Shown here: positions 1 through 11,624 of the stretch, one piece after another
Numbering within the stretch: position 1 is the first letter of the stretch
How the letters are laid out: the number at the start of each line of letters is the position of its first letter
Source of the DNA: Arachis hypogaea
Taxonomy: Eukaryota > Streptophyta > Magnoliopsida > Fabales > Fabaceae
Assembly (NCBI RefSeq): GCF_003086295.3
Contig: NC_092054.1
Location: 52,807,353 to 52,871,352 of the forward strand
Length of the DNA: 64,000 bases
Direction: 5' to 3'
The notes under the pieces: generated by a model
Told to the model about the DNA's origin: nothing
What the model saw: only the letters and a program-made list of their open reading frames with translations
Database searches by the model: none
Position numbers and translations under genes: made by a program

Positions 1-2164
1 CAAATTATTCTTCAAATCCATTCTAACTGAAAAAACCTTTGAGCACAATTCTTTTCTTGCTTGGGGACAAGCAAGGTTTAAGTTTGGTGTTGTGATGACA
101 AGTCATCTTAGCCTAGTTTTACTAGTCTTTTTCTTTGTTTTTATTAGGTTTTATGCACTTTCTTGCATTGTAAGTAAGTAATTTGGAGTGGAATTGCATG
201 GTTTCCTTGAATCATTTAACCACCCTTTAATTGATACTAAATCATGAGGTTTAAGCTAAATTTAATTGGTTTTTGGATGAATTATAAACCTTGTGAATTT
301 GGTGATACTTTGATTGGTTGTTTTGATTACTTGTAGGTGAAGAAAAAAAGAAAACAAGAAAGCGTGGCCTAAAAAGCATGGCCCAAGGAAGAAAAGTGTG
401 GCAAAGGAAACAAAGAAGCGTGGCACAATGAAGGAGGAAAGCCACGAAGCTCTCTCCAAGAGCTCAGTGCTCTTCAAGGGAGCACAACAATGAACCAAGG
501 AAGCAAGGCTATGATGCTATGCTCTCCTTGAGAGTGGAGCACAATTTTGAACCAAGAAAGAGAGGGGAGAAGCGTAATGCTCCGCTCTTGTCAAGAGCAT
601 TATCGGGCTTCACTCAAAAATAAATTCAAGGAAATAGCTCACAAATTCTTGCCACAAGGTTCGAACTCATGAACAAGGGGGAGTGGGGGGAGCGCTACTC
701 ACAAAGGAAATAAGCCAAATATTGGCCAAAGGCATCCCCCAAGTTTCGAACCCAAGGCACTCCCACTCAATGCATGCGCCAACCTTGTTTCTTTCACAAA
801 GAAAAAGAGCCAGCAATGCCTCCCCAAGGTCTCGAACTTGAGACCTCACCAAGGCAAGGAGAATGCTACGCTCTTGGCAAGAGCAGAGCGCTACTTTCTC
901 ACACTCCTTGATGCATGCGCGCTATGTTACACGACCCAGGGAGAAAGTGGTGCGCACAAGACATGCCAAGACAAGGCAATGCTCCGCTCCCCACAAGAGC
1001 AGAGCGCTACCCTGATGCTACCCAACCTTGGCACGCGACAAAGAGGCCAAAGACAAGCATTGATGCTCCGCTCCCCACAAGAGCAGAGCACACCACTGGG
1101 AGCAAGCAACATATGGGCTGAAAATTCAATTAAAAATCCAATTTAATTCAATTCTTCACCAAATTAAAAAGTCTACCCAAATTCTAAAGTCCAAAAATAG
1201 GAAGTGTATAAATAGAAGCTAGTTTGATTTGGAAGAAACTTTTGATCCTTTTTGCTTCTTAGAGAATTTTTTCATTTTTGTAATTTTTAGAGTTTTTACT
1301 TTGAATTTGGATCTTGGAGAATTTGGAAGGAGAATTGATCTCTCTTCTTCCTTGTTCTTGCTTGAGCACTTTTTACTTCTTATCTTGGATCTTGGGTGGA
1401 GAATTGAAGAAATTCTGTTTCAATCTCACATTGAGATCTCTTTGTTTATCTTTCTGCATAATTCTAGAAACTGTGATTTGATTGCAAATTCTGTTTACTG
1501 CTTTCATTCTTCTACTTCTTCTGCAATTTACTTTTCCATTTTCTTTTGCAATTGTTCTTGTTGGATCAAGGAAGGATTTGAGATCTAGACTTTTTTTCTA
1601 GTCTCCTCCACCCCTGAGATCTTCAACTTTCTTTTAGTTATTGCAATTGAATTACATTTTACTTTCTGTTTAGATTTTCAAGCAATTGTTCTTCTCTTGT
1701 TTAGATCTACTGCATTTAACTTCATCTTCTACTTCTCTGTTAATTGTCTTTTACTTCTGCTTGTTTAAATTCTGCAACCCCAGCTCCCAATTCCTTTTAT
1801 AATTCAAGTAATTTACATTTCTTGCCCTTTAAGATTCATTCATTTATATTTCTTGCAATCTAAGCTTCTGCAATTTAATTTACTTGTTCTTTAAGATTCA
1901 ACACTTTTACTTTCTGCTCTCTTTAATTTACTACAATTCTTCCCTCTTCCTTTATAATTCATGCAATTTAGCTTCTGCCAATTACAAACCACTCAAACCA
2001 ATACTTGATTCGCTTGACTAAATCAACCACTAAACTAAAATTGCTCAATCCTTCAATCCCTGTGGGATCGACCTCACTCATGTGAGTTATTATTACTTGA
2101 TGCGACCCGGTACACTTGCCAGTGAGTTGTGGGTGTTGGAATTCGTTTTCCAAAATATCCATCA
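1..2164 (+). mobile_element. 3' end and 3' LTR of a Ty3/gypsy element (family A)
   Basis: Bases 1-92 are the end of an internal region. They finish in a purine-rich tract followed by the motif AAGTTTGGTGTTG, which also precedes the 3' LTR at 51074. The LTR begins with TGATGACAAG at 93 and ends near 2164 in ATCA. The same family is present in reverse as a solo LTR at 30154-32021, which supports both ends. A TATA box (TATAAATA) lies at 1207-1214. Upstream of it, at about 440-605 and 838-1110, are repeated CGCTC/GAGCG inverted motifs. Downstream is a T-rich leader, then a conserved tail around 2060-2130. The body and 5' LTR lie outside the window. The element sits inside the internal part of family B. 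No coding function is visible; the short ORFs inside the LTR are chance. Confidence 0.8.
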
Positions 2165-3342
2165 GTTACATTATTTAACCATAAATTTTTTATTCTTGTG
2201 TGTCTTCTTCCCTATGATTGCAATCTTTGCTTTGTTCCATTCTATATGTCCACTATTTAGTGTATTTACACGCTTGCATATGATTGAGGCCATTATTTGA
2301 TTATTACCTCACTTATCCCAAATAAGCCTACCCTTTCAATTACCTTTGTCAGCCACTTTGAGCCTTTTAATCCCATTTGTTTTATGTTTTACCACATTAC
2401 TAGCCTTAAGTGGAAAAACAATTAAATATCCCAATTAAATCTTTGGTTAGCTTAAGATAGAAATTTGTGTGTTAATTAAGTATGGGAGAATTGTGGGAAC
2501 AAGGGTTAATAAGGGAATGTGTCATGATAAAATAATGAAAATTTGGGTGCCTACTCATGTGAAACTATAAAAATTAAAAATCCATGTGCATTGATAAGCT
2601 ATGTTTATTTTCATGTTCAGGAAAAAAAAAGAGAGAAGAAAATCCAAAAAAAAAAATATTCAATAAATAAGTAAATAAATAAGGGGACAAAATTACCCCA
2701 ATGTTAAGTTAATGAAAAATCAATGCATATGTGATAAAATTAAAGAAAAGTTGATACATGAGTATGATATGCAAAAGTGAGAATTTTGGGTAGCTAGGCA
2801 TGAATTTAAAAGTATATAGAATGTGTGTATAGGTGAGAGCTTGGGTTAATTAAAGATTCATATTATAGCTCACTTGGCCATACACATATCCTCACCCTTA
2901 CCTTAGCCCCATTACAACCCTGAAAAGACCTCATGATGTTTGCATTGGTACATTAAATTTTTGTTGATTAGTTAGATGAAGAACAAAGTTTAGAAAGCAT
3001 GACTAGAGAAGAGTAGAGTGAATTAACCCTAGACACTTAAAAGATTAGAGTAATATACACTACCAGTGAGGGTTCAATGCTTGATTCTATGTTCCCTGCT
3101 TTCATGAGCTATCTTCTTACAAGTTTACTTGTCTTTTATTGTATAATTTGAATTAGTGAAATCTGATTTATGTTTGTCTTGGAAAATTTGTTCACTTTTA
3201 ACCAAGTAGGTAGAAACATTTTTGCATATAGTTGCATTCATATAGATAGGTTGCATTTCATACATTCTACCATTCCTCTTCACTCTTATAGCTTCTCTTG
3301 AGCTTAGCATGAGGACATGCTATTGTTTAAGTGTGGGGAGGT
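2165..3342 (+). mobile_element. 3' non-coding internal end of a second gypsy element (family B)
   Basis: This AT-rich stretch has no meaningful ORF. It ends in a polypurine tract (AAGTGTGGGGAGGT, 3329-3342) directly before an LTR that starts TGATAAACC, the normal arrangement at the 3' end of a gypsy internal region. The rest of the element should lie upstream, beyond family A's insertion and outside the window. Family A's 3' LTR abuts it at 2164/2165, so family A inserted into it. Confidence 0.65.
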
Positions 3343-4790
3343 TGATAAACCACTATTTTATGGTTTATCTTGTGCTCAATTGAGTGGTTTGTATGAACTC
3401 TTTACCCACTTATTCATACTATTTGCATGGTTTTACTTTTTCCTTCCTGATTTTGTGCTATGATTGAAAACATGCTTCTTTGGCCTTATATTTCCTAATA
3501 TTAATCCTCTCTTATTACCATTCGATACCTTGATATGTGCGTTAAGTGATTACAGGGATTACAGGGTAGGAATGGCTTAGAGGATGGAAAGGAAGCATGC
3601 AAAAATGGAAGGAATACGAGAAACTGAAGGAACTGCTAAAGTTGCCCAGCCTGACCTTCTGGTACTAAATCGACCATAACTTGAGCTACAGAGGTCCAAA
3701 TGAGATGGTTCCAGTTGCGTTGGAAAGCTAACGTCTGGGGCTTCGCAACGATATACAAGTTGCCATAGCTGCCTCGAAGCCAGGCGACGCAAACGCGTGA
3801 ATCACGCGGACGCATGACCTAGCAAAAATGCAATCCACGCAAACGCGTGGACGACGCTTCCGCGTCACCTTGTCGCGACCTGAACGTAACAGAAATCGCT
3901 GGGGGCGATTTTTGGGCTGTTTTTGACCCAGTTTTCGGCCCAGAAAACTCATATTAGAGGCTATAAAGTGGGAGAATGCATCCATTCATGAGGAGGTCTT
4001 CCATTATTCACTTTTCATAATTTAGATGTAGTTTTTAGAGTGAGAGGTTCTCTCCTCTCTCTTAGGTTTTAGGATTAGGATTCCTCTTAAAGGATTTAGG
4101 ATTTCAACTTCTTCTCAGGTTCAATATTCCTTTTATATTTTTATTTATTCTAATACTTTTATTCGTATTTGACTTATGTTACCAATTTGGCTTATGAACT
4201 CTTTATGTTTAGATTAATTTTCTTTTATTAATGCAATTGAGGTATTTCAGATTTATGATTTTTATTTAGCTCTTCATATTCTCGACTTTAATTGATTAAC
4301 TGGAGACTCTTGAGTTATCAAACTCATCGTGGTTGATAATTGTTATTTTTGCTAATTGAATTGAATTCCAATAACTCTAGTCCTTTCTTAGGAGTTGGCT
4401 AGGACTTGAGGATCAAACTAATTAGTCCACTTGACTTTCCTTTGCTTTAGTAAAGGTTAACTAAGTAGGATTAAAACCCAATTCTCATCACCGTTGATAA
4501 GGATAACTAGGATAGGACTTCCAAATTTTCATACTTTGCCAAGAGTTTTATTAGTTATTAATTTATTAATTCCTGCAATTTATTTCCCTTGTTCAAACCT
4601 TTTAAAACCCAAAAACACTGTTTTTCATAACTAATAATAAGAACACCTCCCTACAATTCCTTGAGAAGACGACTCGAGGTTAAATAGCTTCTCAATACGC
4701 GGTACCAAATAGACTAGAGTCGGCATTGTTGACTTAAACACCGGTACGCATTTTTACAAAATTTTTTCGCAAAAGATACATTTTCCCATT
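3343..4790 (+). repeat. 3' LTR of gypsy family B (right end approximate)
   Basis: The LTR starts TGATAAACCACTATTTTATG right after a polypurine tract. It carries a cluster of CACGCG/ACGCGT-type inverted motifs at 3783-3870 and a TATA box at about 3962. An R/U5-like region with TTCCTTGAGAAGACGACTCG follows at about 4660. I recognise the left half as a very abundant Arachis-type LTR from memory. The right end is not clear, because the sequence drifts into AT-rich DNA between about 4740 and 4800 and no target duplication can be checked. Confidence 0.65.
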
Positions 4791-4914
4791 CAAAAAAATC
4801 TACTGAATTCAAATTTTATCTTTTATTTTTAAATTATTATTTTTAAATTTTTGAACCTATTTCAGACAATTAAATTATTATTTTATTAAAACAGTTATTC
4901 CGATTCTTACATGA

Positions 4915-5345
4915 TGCGTACAATCTTTGGAGCCTTAGTATAAGGGGTCATAATGCATTCTTTTATAAGGGACATTCTTGGTATGTTTGCACTCCATTGA
5001 TCCCTTGTCTTCCTTGTAATCGATCATGCAACCATTTACAAAACAATCTATCTTAACTTCCCTTAACCCTAATTGGGAAGCAATTATCTTAGCTTCATAT
5101 TAGTTTGTGAGAATATGACTAGGATCATTAGCAACTTCTCTAATTAACGTCGCCATTTGTTCAAAAGAATACTGTGACTGGTTATTTTCAGATTTATTAG
5201 CTAACATTCTTGTGATAATTGGCAGTTGCAAGTGAACAGACCCTTCCCACAGAGGCATATGCATGATTCCAATATGCGGTAAAATCTTTGTGCACGGGTA
5301 ACATCTGCCTCCAAAGTGGCAATCAAAGCTTCCATCGATAAACTA
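4915..5345 (-). pseudogene. Decayed CACTA (En/Spm) transposase fragment, TNP2 type
   Basis: Read on the minus strand from about 5345 down, one frame gives a TNP2-like stretch. It has the motifs CHFGGRCYP, HIGIMHMPLWEG, then a basic middle part, then IDCFVNGCMIDYKED followed by a cysteine. This is the upstream part of plant CACTA transposases, where a zinc-binding CX..C segment follows the GLG...KIDxCxNGCMLY motif. The frame contains an in-frame TAA in the middle and another near the end, and no flanking terminal repeats are visible. It is a relic, from a different lineage than the transposase at 29980-32800. Identification rests on motifs recalled from the family. Confidence 0.6.
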
Positions 5346-7790
5346 GTAGTGTGTAATAGTGTATGGTTTGTTCCACGCACATTAAAACTATTTTTTAGAG
5401 CTAGACAAGAGTTCTTAATATGAAAGAGGAGTACAAGAAGTGGTTAATGAGTTTTTTTTGCAGTTATTTAAAACGTCTAATTGATAAAAAAAAAAAAATA
5501 ATATTCCAAAACAAAGATTCAAGAGTGGCGGTAATTATTAACAAAGGAAGTCACGTAAATATTGTTTGTTGTTGACAATAACACTAAAAATAACAATGAG
5601 ATAAATTTATTATTTAGTTTTATTTTTTTGTTCGTCTTGGTCCTCTTGTTCTTGCTTATTGTATTGAACTTTCTTGTAAAAGAAAAAGAATTTGCTATGC
5701 TTATAAGACAGAATCTATTATAACTACTGCATTTTATTGATGTATATATAATTATATATAGTAGAGACTTGCATTCATTGCAATGAGCATCACAATCATA
5801 ATTCCATAGTTTTCAATTCAATTTTAATTTATTTTCTTATTTTCTTTCTCAAGTTCCGCAATCCTTTCACATATACTATCTTCTATACTTCTACTTGTAA
5901 GACCAATAAAATTTAGTTGTTTAGCGGAGGGAAAAGGCATTAACATAAATTATATCGTTCGCAACAGTAATGAATCTAGAAAATTTTATTAGTAGAGATA
6001 ATACATATATGACAATAATTTTAAAATTATATTTTGTTATTATAAAATATAATTAACTTTTAAATTATCTAACGAATAAGTTTAAATACTAAAATAGTAA
6101 GTTAAATAGATTTTATATGTTCTTTTCATTGTCAATACAATTAAATGTTTTTCTTTTTATATGTATTATTAAACAATCATTTAAAAATTCTTCTTCCATA
6201 TAATTACAAAATCGACTCTTTATAATATTTATAGCCGAAAATTTTTTTTAACTAATGTTATTTTTGGCAAACCTAAAACTAATTTAAAAAATATCAATAA
6301 AAAAATAATATTTGTCTAAGTTTCAATCAATTTTTGTAATTTTTTTATTTTAGAAATTAAGTCATTTGATTCCAGATAACGTTTTTCTTTGTTGTTTTAT
6401 TTTCGATCTATTCTTTTTTTGGTTTTTCTTCAACAATTAATTAAATTTTAAAATTTTGCTACAAATTTTGATATAGACAATTTATAAAAAAAGTCCTTGG
6501 TAATATTTATTTACATAAACATACCAAAAATATAAAATTATTTAGATATTAATTTTTTATTAATATTAAACAAGCTAAATATATTTTTTATGGATAAATT
6601 TTTAATTTTTTATAATAAAAAAGTATTTAATAGAATTAAATTTTGGCCCTTCATTACATTTATTTAATTCTTTTTAATTTGTTGAGCACTGAATTAACAA
6701 ATAAAAAATAATTTTATTTTAATATTATCGGTAGTGTATTCACTTTTAATAATAATAAATTTATCTACTAAAATTGAATTGATGTGTATCAAATTAGTAT
6801 TTTTATATATTTATTATTGATTAATGTTTATGTTTCGAGTTTTTTTTTCATTTCTATACACTGAAAAGTGTGAACCAAAAAAAAAAATTATTGAGATCAA
6901 ATTTATTTATTAAGTGGAGGTAATAATATATTTTTTTTTCTCTATATTCTATATGAAATTTTATGAAAATTCAGTAGAAAACTTGTCTCCACATAGTTTA
7001 ATGTAGATCCGTTTTTGATTGGCAAGATCTATAAGAGTGTAATTCTCGTATGGAATATGAAAAATATTTATTTATTTTTTTATCTTATGACTACTATTTG
7101 TACACTAAAAGAGGATTTTTTTAAGGAAAAGACAATTAGTGACTTAGATACCTTCATCAGACTAAAATATAGTCATAATCAAATTATTTTTCTTATATTA
7201 AAAATTAAATTAAAAAAATATGCATATGCATTTTTTGTATAAATTAATTAATATAATTAATTAATTATATAACTGCTCTCTTTGATATTAAATTAATATT
7301 TTATGTTGCCAAAACACCCTTTCAATTACATTTGAAGCGACAATTTGGGGATTAAACCTATTGCATCTTATGTAAGTTGAAAATTGTATATTTATTTGAA
7401 TCTCGTCCTCATCATTCAGCCTTCCGTACAATTTAGTGATTAAATTTTCAGCATCTCTTATTTAAATTCGAAATAGTGTATGTGATCCTCATCCTCATCG
7501 TTTAGCCTTTAAAAAAATAAACTACATAATATTTTCAATCCGAAAACGTAAACACGTGTTATGTGTACTTGTATTCATCATATCATTATCAAAATGGCAC
7601 AAGGGACTTGTATTCCAAGTTGCAAATTCGGTACTACTTTGCTTTAATAATTAATTTATTGGCAGGATCTTTAATAGCGATTTAGCGACTAGTTTCATAC
7701 CGTGTTTGAATAAATTTTCTTTTAATTATTAAAAAAATGCATTGATTGTTTTTCTGATCCAATATTATTTCTAAAGTGAATTATAGGGTA
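5346..7790. other. AT-rich intergenic DNA without recognisable genes
   Basis: About 2.4 kb of AT-rich sequence with many short A and T runs and no convincing ORF. The 75-codon ORF at 7015-7242 is compositionally ordinary for such DNA. The only structure I see is a diverged tandem pair of about 80 bp at roughly 7343-7426 and 7431-7512. Both copies contain an AATTT(G/A)G(G/T)GATTAAA-like start and end in TCATC(A/G)(T)T(C/T)AGCCTT. Confidence 0.5.
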
Positions 7791-7897
7791 CAGATCAAAA
7801 CTCATACAGATTTAAAGATTTGCTTACTAAACTACACTTTTTAAAATCACACTTTTCACTTAAAATCGTAGTTCTTCACAAAGAAAAGCGTCACCTA

Positions 7898-9664
7898 ATG
7901 GAAAAAAGTAAATTAGAAGATTTAAGAGAAGAAATAATTAAGTTATCAAAATTAATAGATCAAAAATTAATGATTTTAACTAATGTTAACTGTAATGACA
8001 CCGAATTCTTAAAATCAATACAAAATGATTTTTCTCAAAATCTTTATTTTACTATAAGTTTTATTGAAGGATTTCAAAAACCTGAAAAAACTTATTTTTC
8101 ACATGGAATTTCTAAAAAATGTTATCATGGAAATAATTCCCCACATCTTTACCATACTTTTAACCCACAATTAAATTCTATAGTAGATATGCTTGAAGAA
8201 ATATTAGTATCCATAAAATTTCAAAGAAATAAGGAAAAAGAGAATCCCAAAAGAAGAAAAATTTCAAAATATAATCAACATAACAGATTTAAAAGTAAAA
8301 CCACCACTAAAATTATGAATATTGAGGAAAGATTAGAAGAAGTTACAATGCTTTTTAAACAATTAAAAATGGCTCAAGAAAATAATATTATGGAACAGGG
8401 TTTTCAAATAGAAGAAGAATTAGTAAATTCTGAAAATATAGAAAATGAAGAACACATCCTAGATTATTCAAGTGACGAAGAACCAGCAATTCCAATACAA
8501 GTAAAAAATGAAGCTGGAACATCTAAGGATAATCAATCTCAATTTAAATGGGAAACAGGTTTTGATAATTATGCTTTTAAAAAAGGTTTTATAAATAAAG
8601 ATTCAAAATATACAAAAATACCATTAAAATATGTTCCTAAAATCCAGGAAATGGAAGGAGAAAGAATGCTCGATTTAGACTGTAAAAAGAACGAAAAAAA
8701 AATTTTCAAAAATTGGTTGAATTCCTTTTTATTAGAAGCCTTTACTAATCCAAAATTTAGTGAATTGTCTGGAAGAGATATTTGGAATTACATAGGGTTT
8801 CATACTAAAGGAACTATAAGAGATTATATGACATCAATAGAAAACCAAATAATAGAAGAATTAGCAACAAAAACTACAGCTTATGATAAGATATTATATA
8901 TAATGATGATTCTATATAAAGAATTTTTTGGAAAAAATATTATAGATCATAGACAAGAAGTTTATAATAAAGAATATCAAGAAGCAAAAAACCATTTAGC
9001 TAATATTCAGATATATGATCTATGTAATGTGGAGTCTTATATATGTGAATATAGAATACATTATTACAAATTAAAAGAAGAAGATAAAAATCATTATCTT
9101 AGTATGTATATAACAAAACTTCCATATCCTGCTAATGAATTTATAATGGGAAGATTTAGAAGAGAAATAAATAGAGGAACAATTGAAAATAACTTTGGTG
9201 GAGCAACCTCTGCAATAAGAGAGGAAATAAAAGAACGTTGTATGCAAGAAGCAACTCAAAAAAGATTTGCAAATATAATTAGAATTTGCTGTCAAGATAA
9301 TGAAGAGATATCTCAAAAATATGGTCTTAATAAAAATTTTTAAAGAAAAAGAAAATATCAATTTAGAAAAAGAAAATACTATCCAAACTAGAGAAAAAAG
9401 AGATATTTTAGAAAGGAAAATAATAATAAAAACAAAAGACAAAGAAATAACTATTGCCCGAATAAAAAAGAAAATTGTAAATGTTGGTATTGCCAAGAAG
9501 AAGGACACTATGCAAATGAATGTCCGAAAAAGAAGGATAAAAAGGATCTTACTAAACAAATAGAAATTGCTAAGTCTTGTTTCATGGAACCTTTAGAGGA
9601 ATCTGATGATAACTTAGACTATATTTTTGAATATGTCTCGGAAACAGACTCAGAGACTGAGTAA
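7898..9664 (+). pseudogene. Endogenous pararetroviral coat protein gene, interrupted by two stops
   Basis: The first ATG of the frame is at 7898; the open frame before it has no ATG. The frame has 588 codons before its own TAA at 9662-9664. The N-terminal third is acidic and lysine-rich. The central region (around codons 250-430) has the caulimovirid coat signature, including a WLNSFLLEAF stretch and an IWNYIGFHTKGT stretch. At codons 529-542 is a zinc knuckle C-X2-C-X4-H-X4-C (CWYC....H....C) followed by a lysine run and an acidic tail. Two in-frame stops, TAA at 9341-9343 (codon 482) and TAG at 9389-9391 (codon 498), separate the shell part from the zinc knuckle. The gene product packages the genome in exogenous relatives. 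The 3' end overlaps the polymerase ORF by 32 nt. Confidence 0.88.
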
Positions 9665-11624
9665 TAATGCTACATTTATTACTATAAAAATAACAGAAAA
9701 GTTTATAAATGCTTTCATAGATTCTGGAGCAACACAATGCTTTGCTAGTTCAAATATAAAACTTGATTGGAAAAAATTAAAGAAACCATTAAGAGTTAGA
9801 ATAGCTGACAAATCAATACATAAAATTGACCAAAAAGCAGAGATGGTTGAAATCTTTATTCAAAATTATAGGTTCATTGTTCCATCTATATATATGTTAG
9901 ATTCTGGAATGGATTTTATCATAGAAAATAATTTTTTAAAGCTATATCATCCATTCATTCAAGAATTAACATATATAGTTTTAAAAGCTCCACACGATTC
10001 TTCAATAAATCAAAAATCAAAACGTATAAAAATACCGACTACTACTATAGATAAGATCTTAAAATTTAAAATATTTTCTATATTAGAGACATGTTATTTA
10101 AATTTATACTTTCAGATAAATATCCCAAAAAATAATCTTGAAATAAAGATAGAAGAACTTTTGGATGAAATTTGTGCTGAAAATCCTTTAGATATTAAAA
10201 ATACAAATAACGAATTAGTAAGTATTAAATTAAAAGATCCTACAAAAGAGATAAATGTTTCAAATAAAATTCCTTATTCCGCAAGAGATAGAGAAGAGTT
10301 TTCACTAGAATGTAAAGATCTTTTGGAAAAAGGAATTATAAGATTAAGTAAAAGTCCTCATGCGGCTCCGGCCTTTTATGTCGAAAACAATAATGAAATT
10401 AAAAGGGGAAAACGAAGAATGGTTATTAACTATAAGAAGATGAATGAAGCAACTATTGGTGATGCCCATAAACTTCCAAGAAAAGATTCTATTTTAGAAA
10501 AAATCAAAGGAGCAACTTGGTTTTCATCTCTTGATGCAAAATCAGGATATTGGCAACTTCGTCTAGACGAAGAAACAAAGAAATTAACTGCTTTTACTTG
10601 CCCAACAAAAGAATCAACAAGTGTGTTGCTCTATGAATGGAATGTATTGCCATTCGGATTAAAACAAGCCCCAAGTATTTATCAAAGATTTATGGAAGAA
10701 AATCTAAAAGAGTTAAATGAATTTGTTTTAGTGTACATTGATGATATACTAATCTTTACAAAACAGGATAGAGAAGATCATCTTCAAAAATTATTAATAG
10801 TTTTAGAAAGATGTAAAGAAAAAGGATTAGTTCTTAGCAAAAAGAAAGCAAGAATAGCAAAACAAGAAATAAAGTTTCTTGGATTAATTCTATCCACTCA
10901 AGAAAAGCTAAAACTTCAGCCAAATGTCCTAGAAAAGGTAAATTTATTTTCTAATAAAATAGAAGATAGAAAACAATTACAAAGATTTTTAGGGTGTATA
11001 AATTATATTTCTGATCAAGGATTTTTAAAGAATATAACAGAATACACTAAAAACTTATTTCCAAAAATAAGTACTAAAAAAGAATGGAAATGGGATGAAA
11101 AAGATAGTATGCAAATTCAAAGGATTAAAGAATTATGTAAAAAACTTGTAGAACTTTATATTCCAGAAGAAAATGACTACTTAATAGTAGAAACAGATGC
11201 TTCAGACATAACCTGGTCAGGATGTCTAAAAGCTAAGAAAGCTATAAAAAGTTTGGAACAAGAAAAAGAATCACTAGATTCTAAAGATTCCCCAAAGGAA
11301 TTACTTTGCAGGTATATTTCAGGGACTTTTACTCCAACAGAACAGAGATATACCACTCATGAAAAGGAAACTTTAGCAGCAATTAAATCTCTTAAGAAAT
11401 GGAAAATTGATTTACTACCCAGAGAATTTACAGTAAGGACAGATTCAAGTTACCTAACAGATTTCATACGATATAATTTAAAAGTTGATTATAATCATGG
11501 ACGATTGGTAAGATGGAAATTATTTTTGTTACAATATCCAATAAAAGTTGAATATATTAAGGGTGACAAAAATGTTATTGCAGATACACTAACAAGAGAA
11601 TGGAGTTCGTCTACAACGCATTAG
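9633..11624 (+). CDS. Pararetroviral polymerase polyprotein: protease, reverse transcriptase, RNase H
   Basis: This is an uninterrupted frame of 663 codons from ATG 9633, about the usual length for caulimovirid ORF V. The aspartic protease active site DSGAT is at residues 30-34. Reverse transcriptase follows, with SSLDAKSGYWQL around residue 299, VLPFGLKQAPSIYQRFM near 345, and the catalytic YIDD box at 368-371. RNase H follows, with ETDASD (aspartate near 522), the glutamate in HEKETLAAI and the aspartate in VRTDSSYL. There is no integrase, as expected for pararetroviruses. It overlaps the coat frame upstream and the transactivator ORF by 25 nt downstream. All key acidic residues are present, which is notable for an integrated copy. 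Whether it is expressed cannot be told from sequence. Confidence 0.93.
   Translation: MSRKQTQRLSNNATFITIKITEKFINAFIDSGATQCFASSNIKLDWKKLKKPLRVRIADKSIHKIDQKAEMVEIFIQNYRFIVPSIYMLDSGMDFIIENNFLKLYHPFIQELTYIVLKAPHDSSINQKSKRIKIPTTTIDKILKFKIFSILETCYLNLYFQINIPKNNLEIKIEELLDEICAENPLDIKNTNNELVSIKLKDPTKEINVSNKIPYSARDREEFSLECKDLLEKGIIRLSKSPHAAPAFYVENNNEIKRGKRRMVINYKKMNEATIGDAHKLPRKDSILEKIKGATWFSSLDAKSGYWQLRLDEETKKLTAFTCPTKESTSVLLYEWNVLPFGLKQAPSIYQRFMEENLKELNEFVLVYIDDILIFTKQDREDHLQKLLIVLERCKEKGLVLSKKKARIAKQEIKFLGLILSTQEKLKLQPNVLEKVNLFSNKIEDRKQLQRFLGCINYISDQGFLKNITEYTKNLFPKISTKKEWKWDEKDSMQIQRIKELCKKLVELYIPEENDYLIVETDASDITWSGCLKAKKAIKSLEQEKESLDSKDSPKELLCRYISGTFTPTEQRYTTHEKETLAAIKSLKKWKIDLLPREFTVRTDSSYLTDFIRYNLKVDYNHGRLVRWKLFLLQYPIKVEYIKGDKNVIADTLTREWSSSTTH

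Noticed and set aside
1229..1588. Phe/Leu-rich ORF inside the family A LTR
   Set aside because: Lies in the T-rich R/U5 region after the TATA box. No protein similarity is recognised and LTRs of this type are non-coding.
7820..7897. N-terminal extension of the coat ORF from 7820
   Set aside because: It opens on TTG, and the first ATG in frame is at 7898. The extra residues do not look like the family.
9071..9559. Minus-strand ORFs over the viral genes (also 12618-12932, 14030-14308, 14256-14657)
   Set aside because: Phe/Ile/Ser-rich shadows of AT-rich coding DNA on the other strand.
9300..9563. Lysine-rich ORF overlapping the coat gene end, at first sight a frameshifted continuation
   Set aside because: The zinc knuckle and acidic tail lie in the original coat frame, so the break is two nonsense codons, not a frameshift. 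The ORF is a shadow.
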